From assembly GCA_963277665.1 (NCBI GenBank), contig OY728136.1:1971968576-1972032575 (forward strand): a stretch of DNA of 64,000 nt, given 5' to 3'. A program made the position numbers and the translations under genes. The stretch is from Viscum album. Lineage: Eukaryota; Streptophyta; Magnoliopsida; Santalales; Viscaceae. Below, piece after piece: positions 13,643 through 23,575 of this stretch. Each line of letters begins with the position of its first letter. The first letter of the stretch is position 1. The notes beneath the pieces were generated by a model. The model was not told where the DNA came from. It saw only the letters and a program-made list of their open reading frames with translations, and did no database searches.

Positions 13643-14608
13643 GTTTCGGTGCGGATGTGCGTCGGGTTTCTGTTCCGACGCTGTTCTGCCATGACGCGTT
13701 CGCGCGTGCGCCCGTCGACCCGAGGGGATGGGAGAGCGGCTTGTGGCCCCGCAGTCCCGCTTTCCAAAGGCAGGCGGCATCCGTCCCTTATTTAGGGACG
13801 TCTGCTCCTTGATCGAAACTGGGATGATGGGATGTCGGCTCCTCCTTCCGTGGATGTCTCCTCGGAACTCGTCGCCTAATCCGGGTCTCCCTCATAGATT
13901 TAAGAATGTTCGTGAATCTCGTTCCCGGCGCCATATCTTCATGGACACCGGTTAATTACGCTGCTTCCGCCCAGACGCTCCAAGGAGTCTGGTCGGGGCA
14001 GTAACCCGCGGTGAGGAGACCGGGTAGCTCTGGGTGTTGGGGGCGTGTCTTAACACTGCGGCTCTGCATGTCTACCTTCCATCCCTAATAGGGCTTCTCG
14101 AAGGCGTGATGGCCTGAGGCATCCCGCGCTGGGTGCGGGGAAATGCGTTACCTGAGGTTTTCCTTAGCTTCCCATGTTTAACACGGGGTATGCCACGAGT
14201 TTAACATCCAGCAGGGACGACATCAGACTGATCAACATGAGGAGTGGATCAGATGACAGAACCTCTTGCGGGGAACCTCCGACGCTAGGGCCAGCACATG
14301 GGCAGCTTCCCGAGTGAAGTGGAGTGGAATGAAATGGCATGACCCCACTGGGATGTGGCGGCCCGGGTAAGGATCAGGATGGATGATGGAGTGAAGATCT
14401 TGGACCCCGTAGAGGCTTCCTACGTAACGCGCGTTAGCACGGATCAAAGTCAGCGTAGTTCGGATATACAGTTTAACGTCATGATGGACGATGGCAAGCC
14501 GATTCACGAGGAGGTCTAGGCTGCTGGCACGCACGAAGTGGGTGGATCACAGTTTAACGTCTTGCTGGACGATGGTGTTTGGGGCTTACACTCTAAGGAG
14601 GCCCATAT

Positions 14609-14735
14609 GCGACAAAGCCCAGTTGAAGAGGGACTTGGGCCGAAGGTGAAAGACACCTCGATCCCTGTCACGCCCCCTACTGGATTCGGCAGTGGGGAAG
14701 CACAATAGATACACACACGTGCAGTCCCCCACAAG
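14609..14735 (+). repeat. 126-bp direct repeat, copy 1
   Basis: Starts at GCGACAAAGCCCAG and ends at CCCCCACAAG; closely similar to 14936-15061. Both copies contain GAAGAGGGACTTGGGCC, CACCTCGATCCCTGTCACG and TTCGGCAGTGGGGAAGCAC. Short open frames across both copies on either strand follow from the duplication and are not taken as genes. Confidence 0.9.
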
Positions 14736-14935
14736 GGCGGATTCATAGGTGAATCGATGCGAATGTGAACCCGGGAGGGGTCCACTGATGGACGAACCGA
14801 CGTGAATACGACCGGGATGACCAGGTGGTGGGCTTGAACCTCAGGGAGGCTTCCTACGTACCCTGTTTAGGAGACAGGGATCAAAGTCCACGTAGTTCAT
14901 TCTGTCAGGACTTATGCACTGAGGAAAACTGAGTG

Positions 14936-15061
14936 TGGCAAAGCTCAGTTGAAGAGGGACTTGGGCCAATGGTGAGAGACACCTCGATCCCTGTCACGTC
15001 CCCTACTGGCTTCGGCAGTGGGGAAGCACAACAGAGATACACATGTGAAGTCCCCCACAAG
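14936..15061 (+). repeat. 126-bp direct repeat, copy 2
   Basis: Second copy of the unit at 14609-14735, offset by about 327 bp, same orientation, with a few substitutions and small indels. Both copies are followed within about 200 bp by other shared short motifs, suggesting that a longer tandem duplication later diverged. Confidence 0.9.
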
Positions 15062-15539
15062 AAACTAGGGGTTTGTAATACCCTACCCCCGTGGGCGAAG
15101 GCCACTCCAATAAATCGTCCCTAAAGAGGGGAAATCCTGACATCCCTGCAGAGACGAGCGGGTGGGGGCCACATCCAAACCGGGGGGGACCCTGCGTGCG
15201 AGGCACAGAATCGGGTGATGCGGACGGTTTAACGTCTTTCCGGATGAAGTACAGTTTAACGTCATGTTGGACGATGGGGTTTGGGGCTTACACCTTGAGG
15301 AGGCCTATATGCTAGGCAGTTTAACGTCGTGCAGCTTGGACAAGGCGCAGTTTAGCGTCCTGCAGGATGATGGATGCTTGGCAGTTTAACGTCCTGCAGC
15401 GCGGACGAGGTGGTGCCGCCAATGGGTCTGTGTCACTTCGCGCAAGCCTGGAGGGCCGCACGGGAAGACAACGTACGGTGCGGGCACCCTAGATGAAGAT
15501 CATCGGGCGCCACGCAGGCGGGCACCCTCAGGTGGTCAA

Positions 15540-16770
15540 AGGGGGCGACCCTTGGCGGTTTGCGCGCAAAAGAGGAGCTTGGCGCGCCATACCACGGTCG
15601 GCGCGCAATTGGGTGGGTTGGCGCGTAATTGGGCCAGCGCTTTGCGCGCGAAAGATGGAGATTGCGCGCACCAGGCCTCTGATAGCGCGCGGGGAATAGA
15701 GATTGCGCGCACCGGGCCTCTGATAGCGCGCGGGGGCAACGGCCCATTCTTTAACGAATGGCCACTTAGTAAGGGGGGTGCGCGCAATCGGGCTGGATTG
15801 CGCGCACCCGAGGGCAATTGCGCGCAAGAGGCTTCTTTTGCGCGCGAAGGCCTTTGGGTGAGGAGTTGGTCAAAGGAAAGAAGCCAAAGGGGTTGCGCGC
15901 GAAGGCGAACCCCGGGGCTTGCTTGCGCGAAATAAAGGAGGTTACCTGGAGATCGGCATTGCGCGCGGAGGGGGCAGGCTTGCGCGCATGAGCGACCCTT
16001 CGAATTCTGGCCACCAGCAAAACTTCGGGGGTCACCTTGTATTTATAGGCAACGCTGGGCGCGCAATTCGGCTCGCGGTGGCGCAATTCGGCTCGCGAGC
16101 GCGCAACGCGGCGCGGGCGCGAAATAGGGCCCCAGCGTGCAATAGGGCCGCGCACGGGCGTCGGGCGCGGAAAATCCCGCGCCGACTCGGCCTATTGCGC
16201 GAATCCCGGAAGTATTGTGCGCGCCTCGCCAATATTGCGCGCGGGCCTCCGATATTTCACGCAAGGCCTTAGGGCCTTCCGAAACATGCTTCTGACTCCA
16301 AATATGACCTCGCTTTCCTCATACGGAACTTCGTTTGAGGAGCAACGGAATTTTCCGGCGTCTACAAAATCCCCCCCTCGGAATCTGATCGGCGAGAGGT
16401 CGCAAAGATCGGGTTCCGAGGGAGACGCCGGAATGCCGAAGTCCTGGGCGGCGCGGGACTTTGGCGCGCAAAAAGGGCGTTGGGCGTGAAATTCGCTGCC
16501 TTGGTCGCGCAAAGCGCTTTCCGCGCGGCACGGACACCCGGCCTCGCCTATAAATAGGGGCCCTGGGTCCCCGCGTGCCGTACACAGGCTTTCCGCGTGA
16601 TAAGCTTCCAAGCTCTCGTGCGCGAAATTGCCATTGACGGCGCGAAATTCGCCCGTTCAGCGCGCAAACCCATCCGGATTTCGTCTTGTCTTGCGTGAAC
16701 ACCCGGTGTTTTACGCGACGGACTTCCCAATTGCGCGTCGTCCACTAGGATTGCGCGCCAACTCCCAAAT
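15540..16770 (+). repeat. GCGCGC-rich block upstream of the PMD gene
   Basis: By my count about 22 GCGCGC hexamers occur here, often as TTGCGCGCAA, ATTGCGCGCACC or TAGCGCGCGGG. One pair of about 42 bp is a tandem duplication (15660-15740, with the CCTCTGATAGCGCGC context twice). The block reaches the TATA box and 5' UTR of the PMD gene, so it makes up the promoter region. Long overlapping frames rich in Ala/Arg/Cys/Gln on both strands come from the repeated GCGCGC and are not genes. Confidence 0.85.
16549..16556 (+). promoter_or_regulatory. TATA box of the PMD gene
   Basis: A perfect TATAAATA followed by a GC-rich stretch, about 284 bp upstream of the ATG at 16840. By the usual plant spacing, transcription would start near 16580, giving a 5' UTR of about 260 bases. 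In such GC-rich sequence a perfect TATA is unlikely by chance. Confidence 0.7.
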
Positions 16771-19278
16771 TTCTCTACCAGCCTCCTCCGATCCCGCACA
16801 CCTCATCCCTTAACCCACACGACTCCCGGAGCTTCTGAGATGGTCGCGAATCAAGTGAATGAGGGGGATTCCGCCATTCGCAGAGCTGAGATGGCGGTGA
16901 ACGAGGAGGTCTACGGAGCCAAGGATATTGTTTCCAACAATCATTCCTTGTTCGATTTGCTGACGCCGGCCCAGAAGACGTATCCACTGTCGGAAAACCT
17001 GCCACTCTGGAACTACAGCATCCTGGATGAGGTTCCGGTGCCGGGGTTCGAGGTTGATGCGCCACGAACCTGGGTGACTCGGGAGGACGAGCTTCCCCGC
17101 TACAACATCACCAACAACGGGCATCCTGCCAGGGAGACTAGGCACTTAAATGTCTATGTCCTGAACCCGAGGACGCAAACCATTACCGGGAGTCAACCTA
17201 CTGCGGAGAACTCCCCAACCCTCTACTCGAGCATGTATCGCCAGAGTGTCACCGACGACCCCAGGGGCTGGCTGAAGGACTGGGACTTGCGGTCTGGGGG
17301 AAATTTCACCAGTGAGTGGGCATGGGCGTTCTGGGTACGCCACACCTACGATCACTTCTCGGAGGAACTGCGGTACATCGGCCTGTTCGAGGCGGTGTGG
17401 ACGTCGCAGTTCCACTTCTACCAGCAGCCCGAGCTCGGGCCGGAGCTGTTCACCCGCTGGTCCCCGGATACCAACACCTTCCATCTTCATCATTGGGAGG
17501 TCAGCATCGGTCTCTGGGACATCCACTGCATTGGAGGTATCTCGCTGGAGGGTTACCGATACGACGAGTTCCTGCCTCCGAGGAACACCTGGGGTGACAG
17601 GTCACAGACTCCCATCCTGACATGGCATCTACTGGACCTGGCTACGGAGCGGCTCGGGGTCAAGGACTTCCGCAAGGACATAGCCTACAAGGAGTGGTTC
17701 GGCCAGTTCTTGGAGCATGACCCAGCGGTCAAGATGCCAGGCAGGGGGAAGCGGTGCCCGACCGCGGCTCAGAAGAGCTGGAACGGGTCGTACTGGCGGG
17801 TCCTGGAGACGGGAGACTACTGCTCATGGGGGTACCGCGTCATCGAGACCCGGGACCCAAATGTCCGGTATGCGGCATTCCTGGAAACCTTTCTGAGTGG
17901 GTGGCTCCTTCTAGTGCGGGACGCGAGGATGGGCGTCTGCCCGGCGACACTGGTGATGGCGGGCACCATGGCCGCCAACAAAAGATTCAACCTCGGGGTC
18001 CCAGTGCTGGCTAAGCTGTACGCCATCCTGGGATGCATCTCGCGAGGGGGGTCGCCACGAAGGGTCGGTGGGCCCTTTCAATTCTTCCACGGCTGGGTGG
18101 CTGCTCACCTCGGTGGGTACACGTTTCCAAACGCCGTCATTCCTTCGGGCAACGGCCTGCGACCCTCCCTGCTGAACATCGCGGGGGTCGCTCCGATGAC
18201 CCTAAATGAGGAGGGTGTGAGGATTCGGATTGGAAATAACGCCAATTTCAACTTCATCCCGTTCCCCACATCCGTTGGCCAGATGATCGACAATGGGCTG
18301 GGTCTGCTGGAGCAGCACGAATACTTCCTGAGCATGCGGGGCGGGGTGCTCGTGGCTCGGATCGACGTGAAGGTGATCTAAGAGCCCTACGTGCCAACCC
18401 GGTTCGCCAGGCAGTTCAGGTGCCTTCAACGGATGCCGAAGAGGGTATTCGCTGCTGTCCGGGAGGAGACGAACCCTTGCGTCCTTCGCCAGATGTGGTT
18501 AATGTTCACCGCTTTCGGCTCTGGCGATGTCATCACTCTTCCTCCTACCGGGGTCGACGCAGGCTTGGCAACTGAGTACGCCGATCACTGGGCCATCGCG
18601 TACCCCGAGGGGCTTCTACGGAAACCAGTTCGGCGGCTCAAGGTCACCCGTTCGGAGACCGGGCGTCAAGGAAGGAGGTGAGGCGACGTTACGCGGGGGA
18701 GAACGGAGGCGCGCCAAGCAGCGGAGCCGGCGCGGGCATGGTCTTCGGCGGCGGGCACATCGTAGACGGCCGCCACGGCCTCAGTGCCTAGAGAGGGGGA
18801 ACGTGCGGTGGTCGGGGAGCGGCCCAGGAAGCAGATAAGGTGTCTTCTCGAACCCTCCCACAATGCAGTCTTCCCAGCGCTGTGGTCGGCCTGGATGACC
18901 CTGCGGCAGTCGCTGGGGACCGAAACCATCTGGCAGAAGATAATCAGAGAAGGAATCCATCTTCCAGAGGTCGGGCGCCTTTAGGTCGCCGACAGGGTGA
19001 ACTTCCACCGGCGGTATGCGTATCTGACGGCCATGGACGAGTACGCGCGCCAACCTGGTCAGCGTGCGGAGCCGTCCCTTCTGGTGAAGGTGATGCTCGG
19101 TCTAGAGCCTGCTCCAGAATAGATTCCGCCGGAGGAAGGTGATAGTAACGATGACTCCGAGGAAGAGGAGGAGACGGGTGAGGATGAAGGCTCTGAGGGA
19201 AGGTCCCATCCGGGGAGCCCGCGGGAGAGCGGCGAGGTGGCCGGCTCTGACAATATCGATATCACTGAGCTCCTCGAG

Positions 19279-19355
19279 GTCCGCTTCTATCCCTACTCAA
19301 CCTGCTTCGTCCATTCTCTTATGCAGCTTCTAACCAATTTCTTCATCTTCCTCAG
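19279..19355 (+). other. Predicted intron 1 of the PMD gene
   Basis: 77 nt, phase 0. The donor is GAG|GTCCGC (weak). The acceptor is a strong TTTCTTCATCTTCCTCAG, with a TTCTAACC branch-point-like motif about 25 nt upstream. Removing it keeps the frame used on both sides; unspliced, the frame would change content and lose the acidic/linker character. Confidence 0.6.
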
Positions 19356-19521
19356 GAGTGCACGGATGTTGGTCAGGCATCCCCTGCAGGAGTAGGAGAG
19401 GCGCCAGCAGGACAGGGCGGGGGCCAGACACCTATCATTGAATTGACAAGCGCTGAGGGGTCCCCTGCTGCAATTGCTCCTGCGGCGGACGGGACAACGG
19501 AAGATGACGCTCTGGACTCCC

Positions 19522-19593
19522 GTAAGTATCCTTACTTTACTGCTGGTGCTTGCCGTTGACGATCCGTGATTAACCGCGGCATGCCTTGCGCAG
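19522..19593 (+). other. Predicted intron 2 of the PMD gene
   Basis: 72 nt, phase 1. The donor C|GTAAGTATCC is near-perfect and the acceptor is CCTTGCGCAG. Splicing joins the linker frame to the long open exon 3 (to the TAG at 20334). The short length is typical of plant introns. Having introns argues against a purely retroviral-type reading frame. Confidence 0.75.
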
Positions 19594-20510
19594 TGATCTC
19601 AATACTGGAGGCTCGTCGGGCTGTCGAACCCAGGCCATCCACGAGAGGACCAGTGGCAGACATGCCACCTTCTCCGGAACAAACTTCTCACACCGAGCCG
19701 GCCCCACCAACTGCTGATCAGGGGGCAACGGACGCCGGCGGTGCTGCCATCGGAGAGAGGTCGGGGGCTGACGAGGGTGTCAACGCCGCTGGGGCGAGAG
19801 AAGAAGGTCACCCAGATGTTGGGGAACCTATCCCCTGTGAGGGCATCCCAGGGGCGGACCCTACAGTAGACCTGCTGGCTACCTTCCCTGCCTACCGGCC
19901 TGACGACCCCGAGGAGATGGACGACTCGGACTCGGAGGCGGTCGAGGAGAGCCGGATAACGCGCCGAAGGGGGTGGAAGTGCATCCAGCGCTTCCTCAAG
20001 CGACCCCCATCAGAGTGGCTGGGGTGCATGGGATCGCTTCAAACCTGGCTGCGCTTCCTGTGTGCCGGGGGAGCTGATGCTCGACGCCTCCATCTGACGG
20101 TCCGTGATTTCATGGCCGAAAAGATGCACGAGAGCCGTCGGCGTGCTGACGTCGCACAATGTCAGGACATGTCGGAGAACACGAGGGCACTCCTCGTGGC
20201 AGAGCAGGAAGTCCGGTGCCTCGAAGGGCAGGCGGCAGAGAAGGAGGCCTTCGTCGCAGCGTGCACTAAGCTTGTGGAGCAATTGACGGCCCAGCTGGAT
20301 GACGCCCAGGCACAGCTGATGGAGGCGGGCCACTAGATGGGCACACTTCAAGTCGAGCGGGAGCGTGCATAGGCCAGGATCGGCGAGCTGCGCGCTGCGA
20401 CCGCCGAAGAAGAGAGGGCATGCAGAGAGCGAGAAGCGGCTCTGGAGGCCGCCAGCCAAAGGGTAGCAGCGTTGGAAAGATCCATTCAGCACGCTAATCC
20501 CTAGGGGCTT

Positions 20511-21180
20511 TGTTTTTTCCATTCCCAGAATCTTTTTCTTCTGCTACTCAATACTTCGATCCATTTGTATGAATCAACATATTTATCTGCATCTTTTGGC
20601 TTAACGTTCTCAACCACAATTATTGTTTAAATATTTAGATGAATAATATAATTGAACAAAATGTGAAGATACATTTTATATAAAATGTTAAATTAAAAAT
20701 ATAAAAATTATTTACCATATTGTCAAAAAGGTAAAATAAATCAATGAATCGCAGTACGATCACCCCCGGACTCCTAAAGGTGTAAAATCCTAGGAAAATT
20801 CAAATTTTCAAAAATAATGCATGGTTATTATCAAAACATCATGAAAGATTAATAATAAAATAAAATTTTATTGATGATAGGAATTTTATCAATGAAAAAA
20901 CGACACCGTGGTGTTATTCTAAATGATCAAGCAATAAAATGTCTTATAAATTGTATTAGAATAAAAGGAATGGAGATTAATTATTGCAATTTTAGAAACT
21001 AATAAGACATTAAATATTTTCACTAAAATTAAATGAATATGTGTTGTAACCATTTAATTGTATTACTTCTACTTTCCATCCATTAAATATAGGTTTTTAA
21101 AAAAATATTCTTACAAGAATATGTCCAACAAAATTTACCAATATATTTTTCATTTAAATCATAAGACCCACTATCATAAT
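20511..21180. other. AT-rich spacer between the PMD island and LTR A
   Basis: The first ~70 bases may be the PMD gene's 3' UTR. A GGCTTAACGTTCTC-like stretch near 20600 could be the continuation of element F's RNase H, but the match is too short to claim. The rest is AT-rich with no recognisable coding, LTR or RNA feature. Confidence 0.35.
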
Positions 21181-23187
21181 TGTAACATCCAAGGTAAGTA
21201 AAGAATATGAAATTTTTATATTTATTAAGATCTGTAAATTAATTAATAATTTTACTTTAAAGAGGATTCTATGATTGATGGCATACCTGATTCACAACAA
21301 GGGTTTCATTTTAATCTTATGTTTGACACAACTTTGGGTCATACTGAGAAATAATAATATAATATTATTTTAAATGGTAGTTAACGCTTAGTCATTATAA
21401 TGGTGGGAATGAACTGAACTAACTTGAAAAATTATTATAAATTTTTGTTAAAAGTTTTTACATTTATCCAATAAAATCTAGAGTTTTAAAATAAAAAAAG
21501 AAATAGATTTTAAGCATAAATACACTAATATTCAATAAAAGGCCGATTTGTCGTATTTTGATGACAATATCTTTTTAAATATTTTTTGGTCACTTTTATA
21601 TGTTTAATTTGACCAAATAATTTTCTTCTTTGGAATTGGCACACCATAATTTACTTTGGGTAAATTTTATGTATTTTTCTGATAAAATAATTTTTTATGA
21701 ATAGTACAAAATACTATATTTTAATTCAAATATTAATTTTAATCTAATTTATTTATATTGTTATATTTTTTTATTAATTTGTTCTAAAGTGTAATTAGAT
21801 TATATTTTTATCATTAAATTCAATGGGGGTCATTGGAATTAAGTTTACATTGAAATTTGATATAAACAAGTGTCAATCTTTTCATAGATATTGTTTCTTA
21901 AAAACACGTTGTTTATTTTGACAACATGAATTAATTTTAAATTAGTTAATGAAAAATATATATATTTTTTTTAACATAGACATCATTTTTTGAGTTCGTA
22001 ATATCAAATATAGCATAGGTTGAACTTTTGGTATTTTTCTGAAAAACATCAATTTTTGATGAATAGTGAAACCACTAAGAAGTAGTTACAAAACTTACAT
22101 TTACATTTTAATGAAATTTTATCACCTCTGTCATTTTAGTATCAAAAATATGACATACATGTTTGTTATTATTAAGTAAAATTTGGTTCAATAATATGAA
22201 AATAATTTTCTGTGAATAGTAACATTTGACTTTTATTTACCACAGTTAAAAGTAAATAGGGTAATTCAAGGTAAAAAGAATATTATAAAAAAAAATTACC
22301 TTAACACTTTTCTTAACCATATTTTATTATTCATTTTAGACCATGGACATCCTTGGGCCTATTTTGAGTCCCCGTGGAGCCACTTGGGAGTGATAATGAC
22401 ACTTTAGATTAATTAATTTAAGGTAATGACAAAAATAGCACAAAAAAATAAATTTTAGTAAATAAATTTTTCAATGAGTTTATATGAGTTATTTTATCAA
22501 AAATAATTATTCATTGGAAAGATAAAAAGATTTCATAAATATTTATTTATTTTTTAATTGTTAGACATCAAATAAATTACTTTATTTATGACACAAAATG
22601 ATGCAGTATTTAACTCATTAATAAATGATTTAAATAAATATGATTATAAATATTAAAACAATATCACACACATTTACAATTTGTATTATGTGATTTTATT
22701 TCGACCATGATTCAACTTATCTTCAACTTTAATATGTTTTCGTCCTTTTGAAAATAAATATATGTTTATAATAAAATGACATTTTCAAACATTTCTAATG
22801 AGACCTTCCTCTCCCTTGTAAAAGACACCACTTATAACCCATTTCATAGACCTCCAAATCCCATTGGCCCATAAAAACCCTTCCCAAATAATATCTCAAA
22901 ACCCTCTCTTCTACCTATTAGCCTTTCCCTTGGCAGAAGGCACTTCAGGAAATCCTTTTCATTCAATCAAAAAGAAGTTACCTAGTTTTTAGGTAACAAT
23001 TTCTCTTAAATTCAATTATTTTATTTTACATCTCCAACCCCTAAACTCTTTTTATTCATTAATTTATACCAAAAACAATATACGCAATATACTAGTATGT
23101 TATTAGGAGAATTATTCAATCTACACGTACACACACCTCCATCTAATGGGAAAAGAACATATTGTATCTGTGGGTGGAAAACTAACA

Positions 23188-23235
23188 CCTCATGAAACGA
23201 TGATTGTTCAATTATCTCCTACCACCTTTCATGGT
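23188..23235 (-). other. LTR hairpin module 3 (element A/B, left LTR)
   Basis: Outer arms CATGAAA (23191-23197) and TTTCATG (23227-23233), with a GGTGGTA-like core on the minus strand. Counterpart of 59597-59655 in D. This is the least regular of the three modules and has no clear inner stem. Confidence 0.45.
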
Positions 23236-23360
23236 GGAAATTAAGATGGAATTATATTAATATAAGATAGTTATTATGTTTATGTTTTCTTTTGTGCTTC
23301 TATATTTTTCATTGATACCATACCTTTATTGTTTCCATTATGGGTAAACACGATAATTTC

Positions 23361-23395
23361 ATTTGAGGAAGTGCGGACTACCGCCCCCTCAAAGT
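23361..23395 (-). other. LTR hairpin module 2 (element A/B, left LTR)
   Basis: Outer arms TTTGAGG (23362-23368) and CCTCAAA (23387-23393) pair perfectly over 7 bp. Inside, GCGG (23373-23376) and CCGC (23381-23384) pair around an ACTA loop. The minus strand reads GGGGGCGGTAGTCCGC, nearly identical to D at 59443-59458 although the surrounding LTR sequence is diverged. Confidence 0.7.
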
Positions 23396-23537
23396 GATAT
23401 GACACATTCATGCCATACATAGAACGTATAAAGGATGGATTTAAAAAAATTATATATGATATTATACTATAATTAAGATATAACTATTTTTCTTTATGTT
23501 TTTATTCCATTAAAATACGAAATAGAAATGAAAGTAT

Positions 23538-23575
23538 CGTTCACGTGTACGTACAACTTTCTGTCTCTATGAACG
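23538..23575 (-). other. LTR hairpin module 1 (element A/B, left LTR)
   Basis: Outer arms CGTTCA (23538-23543) and TGAACG (23570-23575) are perfect inverted repeats. On the minus strand the loop has GAGACAG and GTACGTAC-like parts, a decayed form of the GAGACGGTAGTCCGTACGTACG core seen in C and D. Confidence 0.6.

Larger units (their letters stand above)
14469..15393 (+). repeat. Dispersed CAGTTTAACGTC repeats
   Basis: The 12-mer CAGTTTAACGTC, usually followed by an NTGCNGGACGATGG-like stretch, occurs at about 14469, 14550, 15251, 15317 and 15382, with one-base variants at 15225 and 15348. Copies at 14550 and 15251 share a longer context (GGGGCTTACAC...AAGGAGGC type). It looks like a short unit that spread inside the non-coding part of the GC-rich island. 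Confidence 0.85.
16840..20504 (+). pseudogene. Plant mobile domain (PMD)-coiled-coil protein, spliced, with seven premature stops
   Basis: The first 513 codons (16840-18381) are open. They match the aminotransferase-like plant mobile domain family: the core block with TNTFH and EVSIGLWDIH then YDEFLP is at residues ~211-246, and GPFQFFHGWVAAHLGGY at ~411-427. The same frame continues past a TAA (18379) through the domain's C-terminal part (PTRFARQF..., then LLEPSHNAVFPALWSAW), an acidic Ser/Glu-rich segment (~19141-19278), a linker after intron 1, and a charged coiled-coil in exon 3. Exons 16840-19278, 19356-19521 and 19594-20504 sum to 1172 codons with no frameshift. Premature stops: 18379 TAA, 18679 TGA, 18763, 18982, 19120, 20334 and 20370 TAG. 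Each is one C-to-T change from CAA, CGA or CAG, although other origins are possible. PMD proteins (MAIN/MAIL1 relatives) are nuclear in some plants and many are transposon-borne; the role of this one is unknown. Confidence 0.75.
13643..20510 (+). mobile_element. GC-rich, CpG-rich island carrying a PMD gene (probable mobile insertion)
   Basis: The change from AT-rich to GC-rich sequence at about 13643, and back at about 20510, is abrupt. The left edge falls inside RNase H similarity of element F, as expected for an insertion. Contents in order: a non-coding part with short repeats and a 126-bp duplication (13643-15480), a GCGCGC-rich block (15540-16770), a TATA box (16549), and a spliced PMD/coiled-coil gene (16840-20504). 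I found no convincing LTRs, terminal inverted repeats or target duplication, so the class of element is unknown. PMD genes are known passengers or components of several plant transposon groups. Confidence 0.55.

Noticed and set aside
14232..15315. Several 60-100-codon frames in the left part of the GC-rich island
   Set aside because: They follow the 126-bp duplication and GC bias on both strands; no start context, no domain, no continuation into a longer gene.
15433..16702. Many overlapping 60-139-codon frames on both strands, rich in Ala, Arg, Cys and Gln
   Set aside because: They result from repeated GCGCGC with few stop codons in any frame; the predicted peptides are mirror-like low-complexity strings with no domain.
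17146..18335. Long frames on the other strand and in other frames within the PMD gene
   Set aside because: Shadows of the GC-rich coding frame; none shows a family motif, while the +1 frame carries the PMD blocks.
20490..20510. CTAG near the end of the GC-rich island, considered as a Helitron 3' end
   Set aside because: No preceding GC-rich hairpin of the usual form, the next base is G rather than T, and no TC start after an A was found at the left edge.
21176..21180. ATAAT before LTR A as a target duplication of element A/B
   Set aside because: The right flank (…TACTAAT near 44698) gives only a partial match and the LTR end is uncertain by a few bases.
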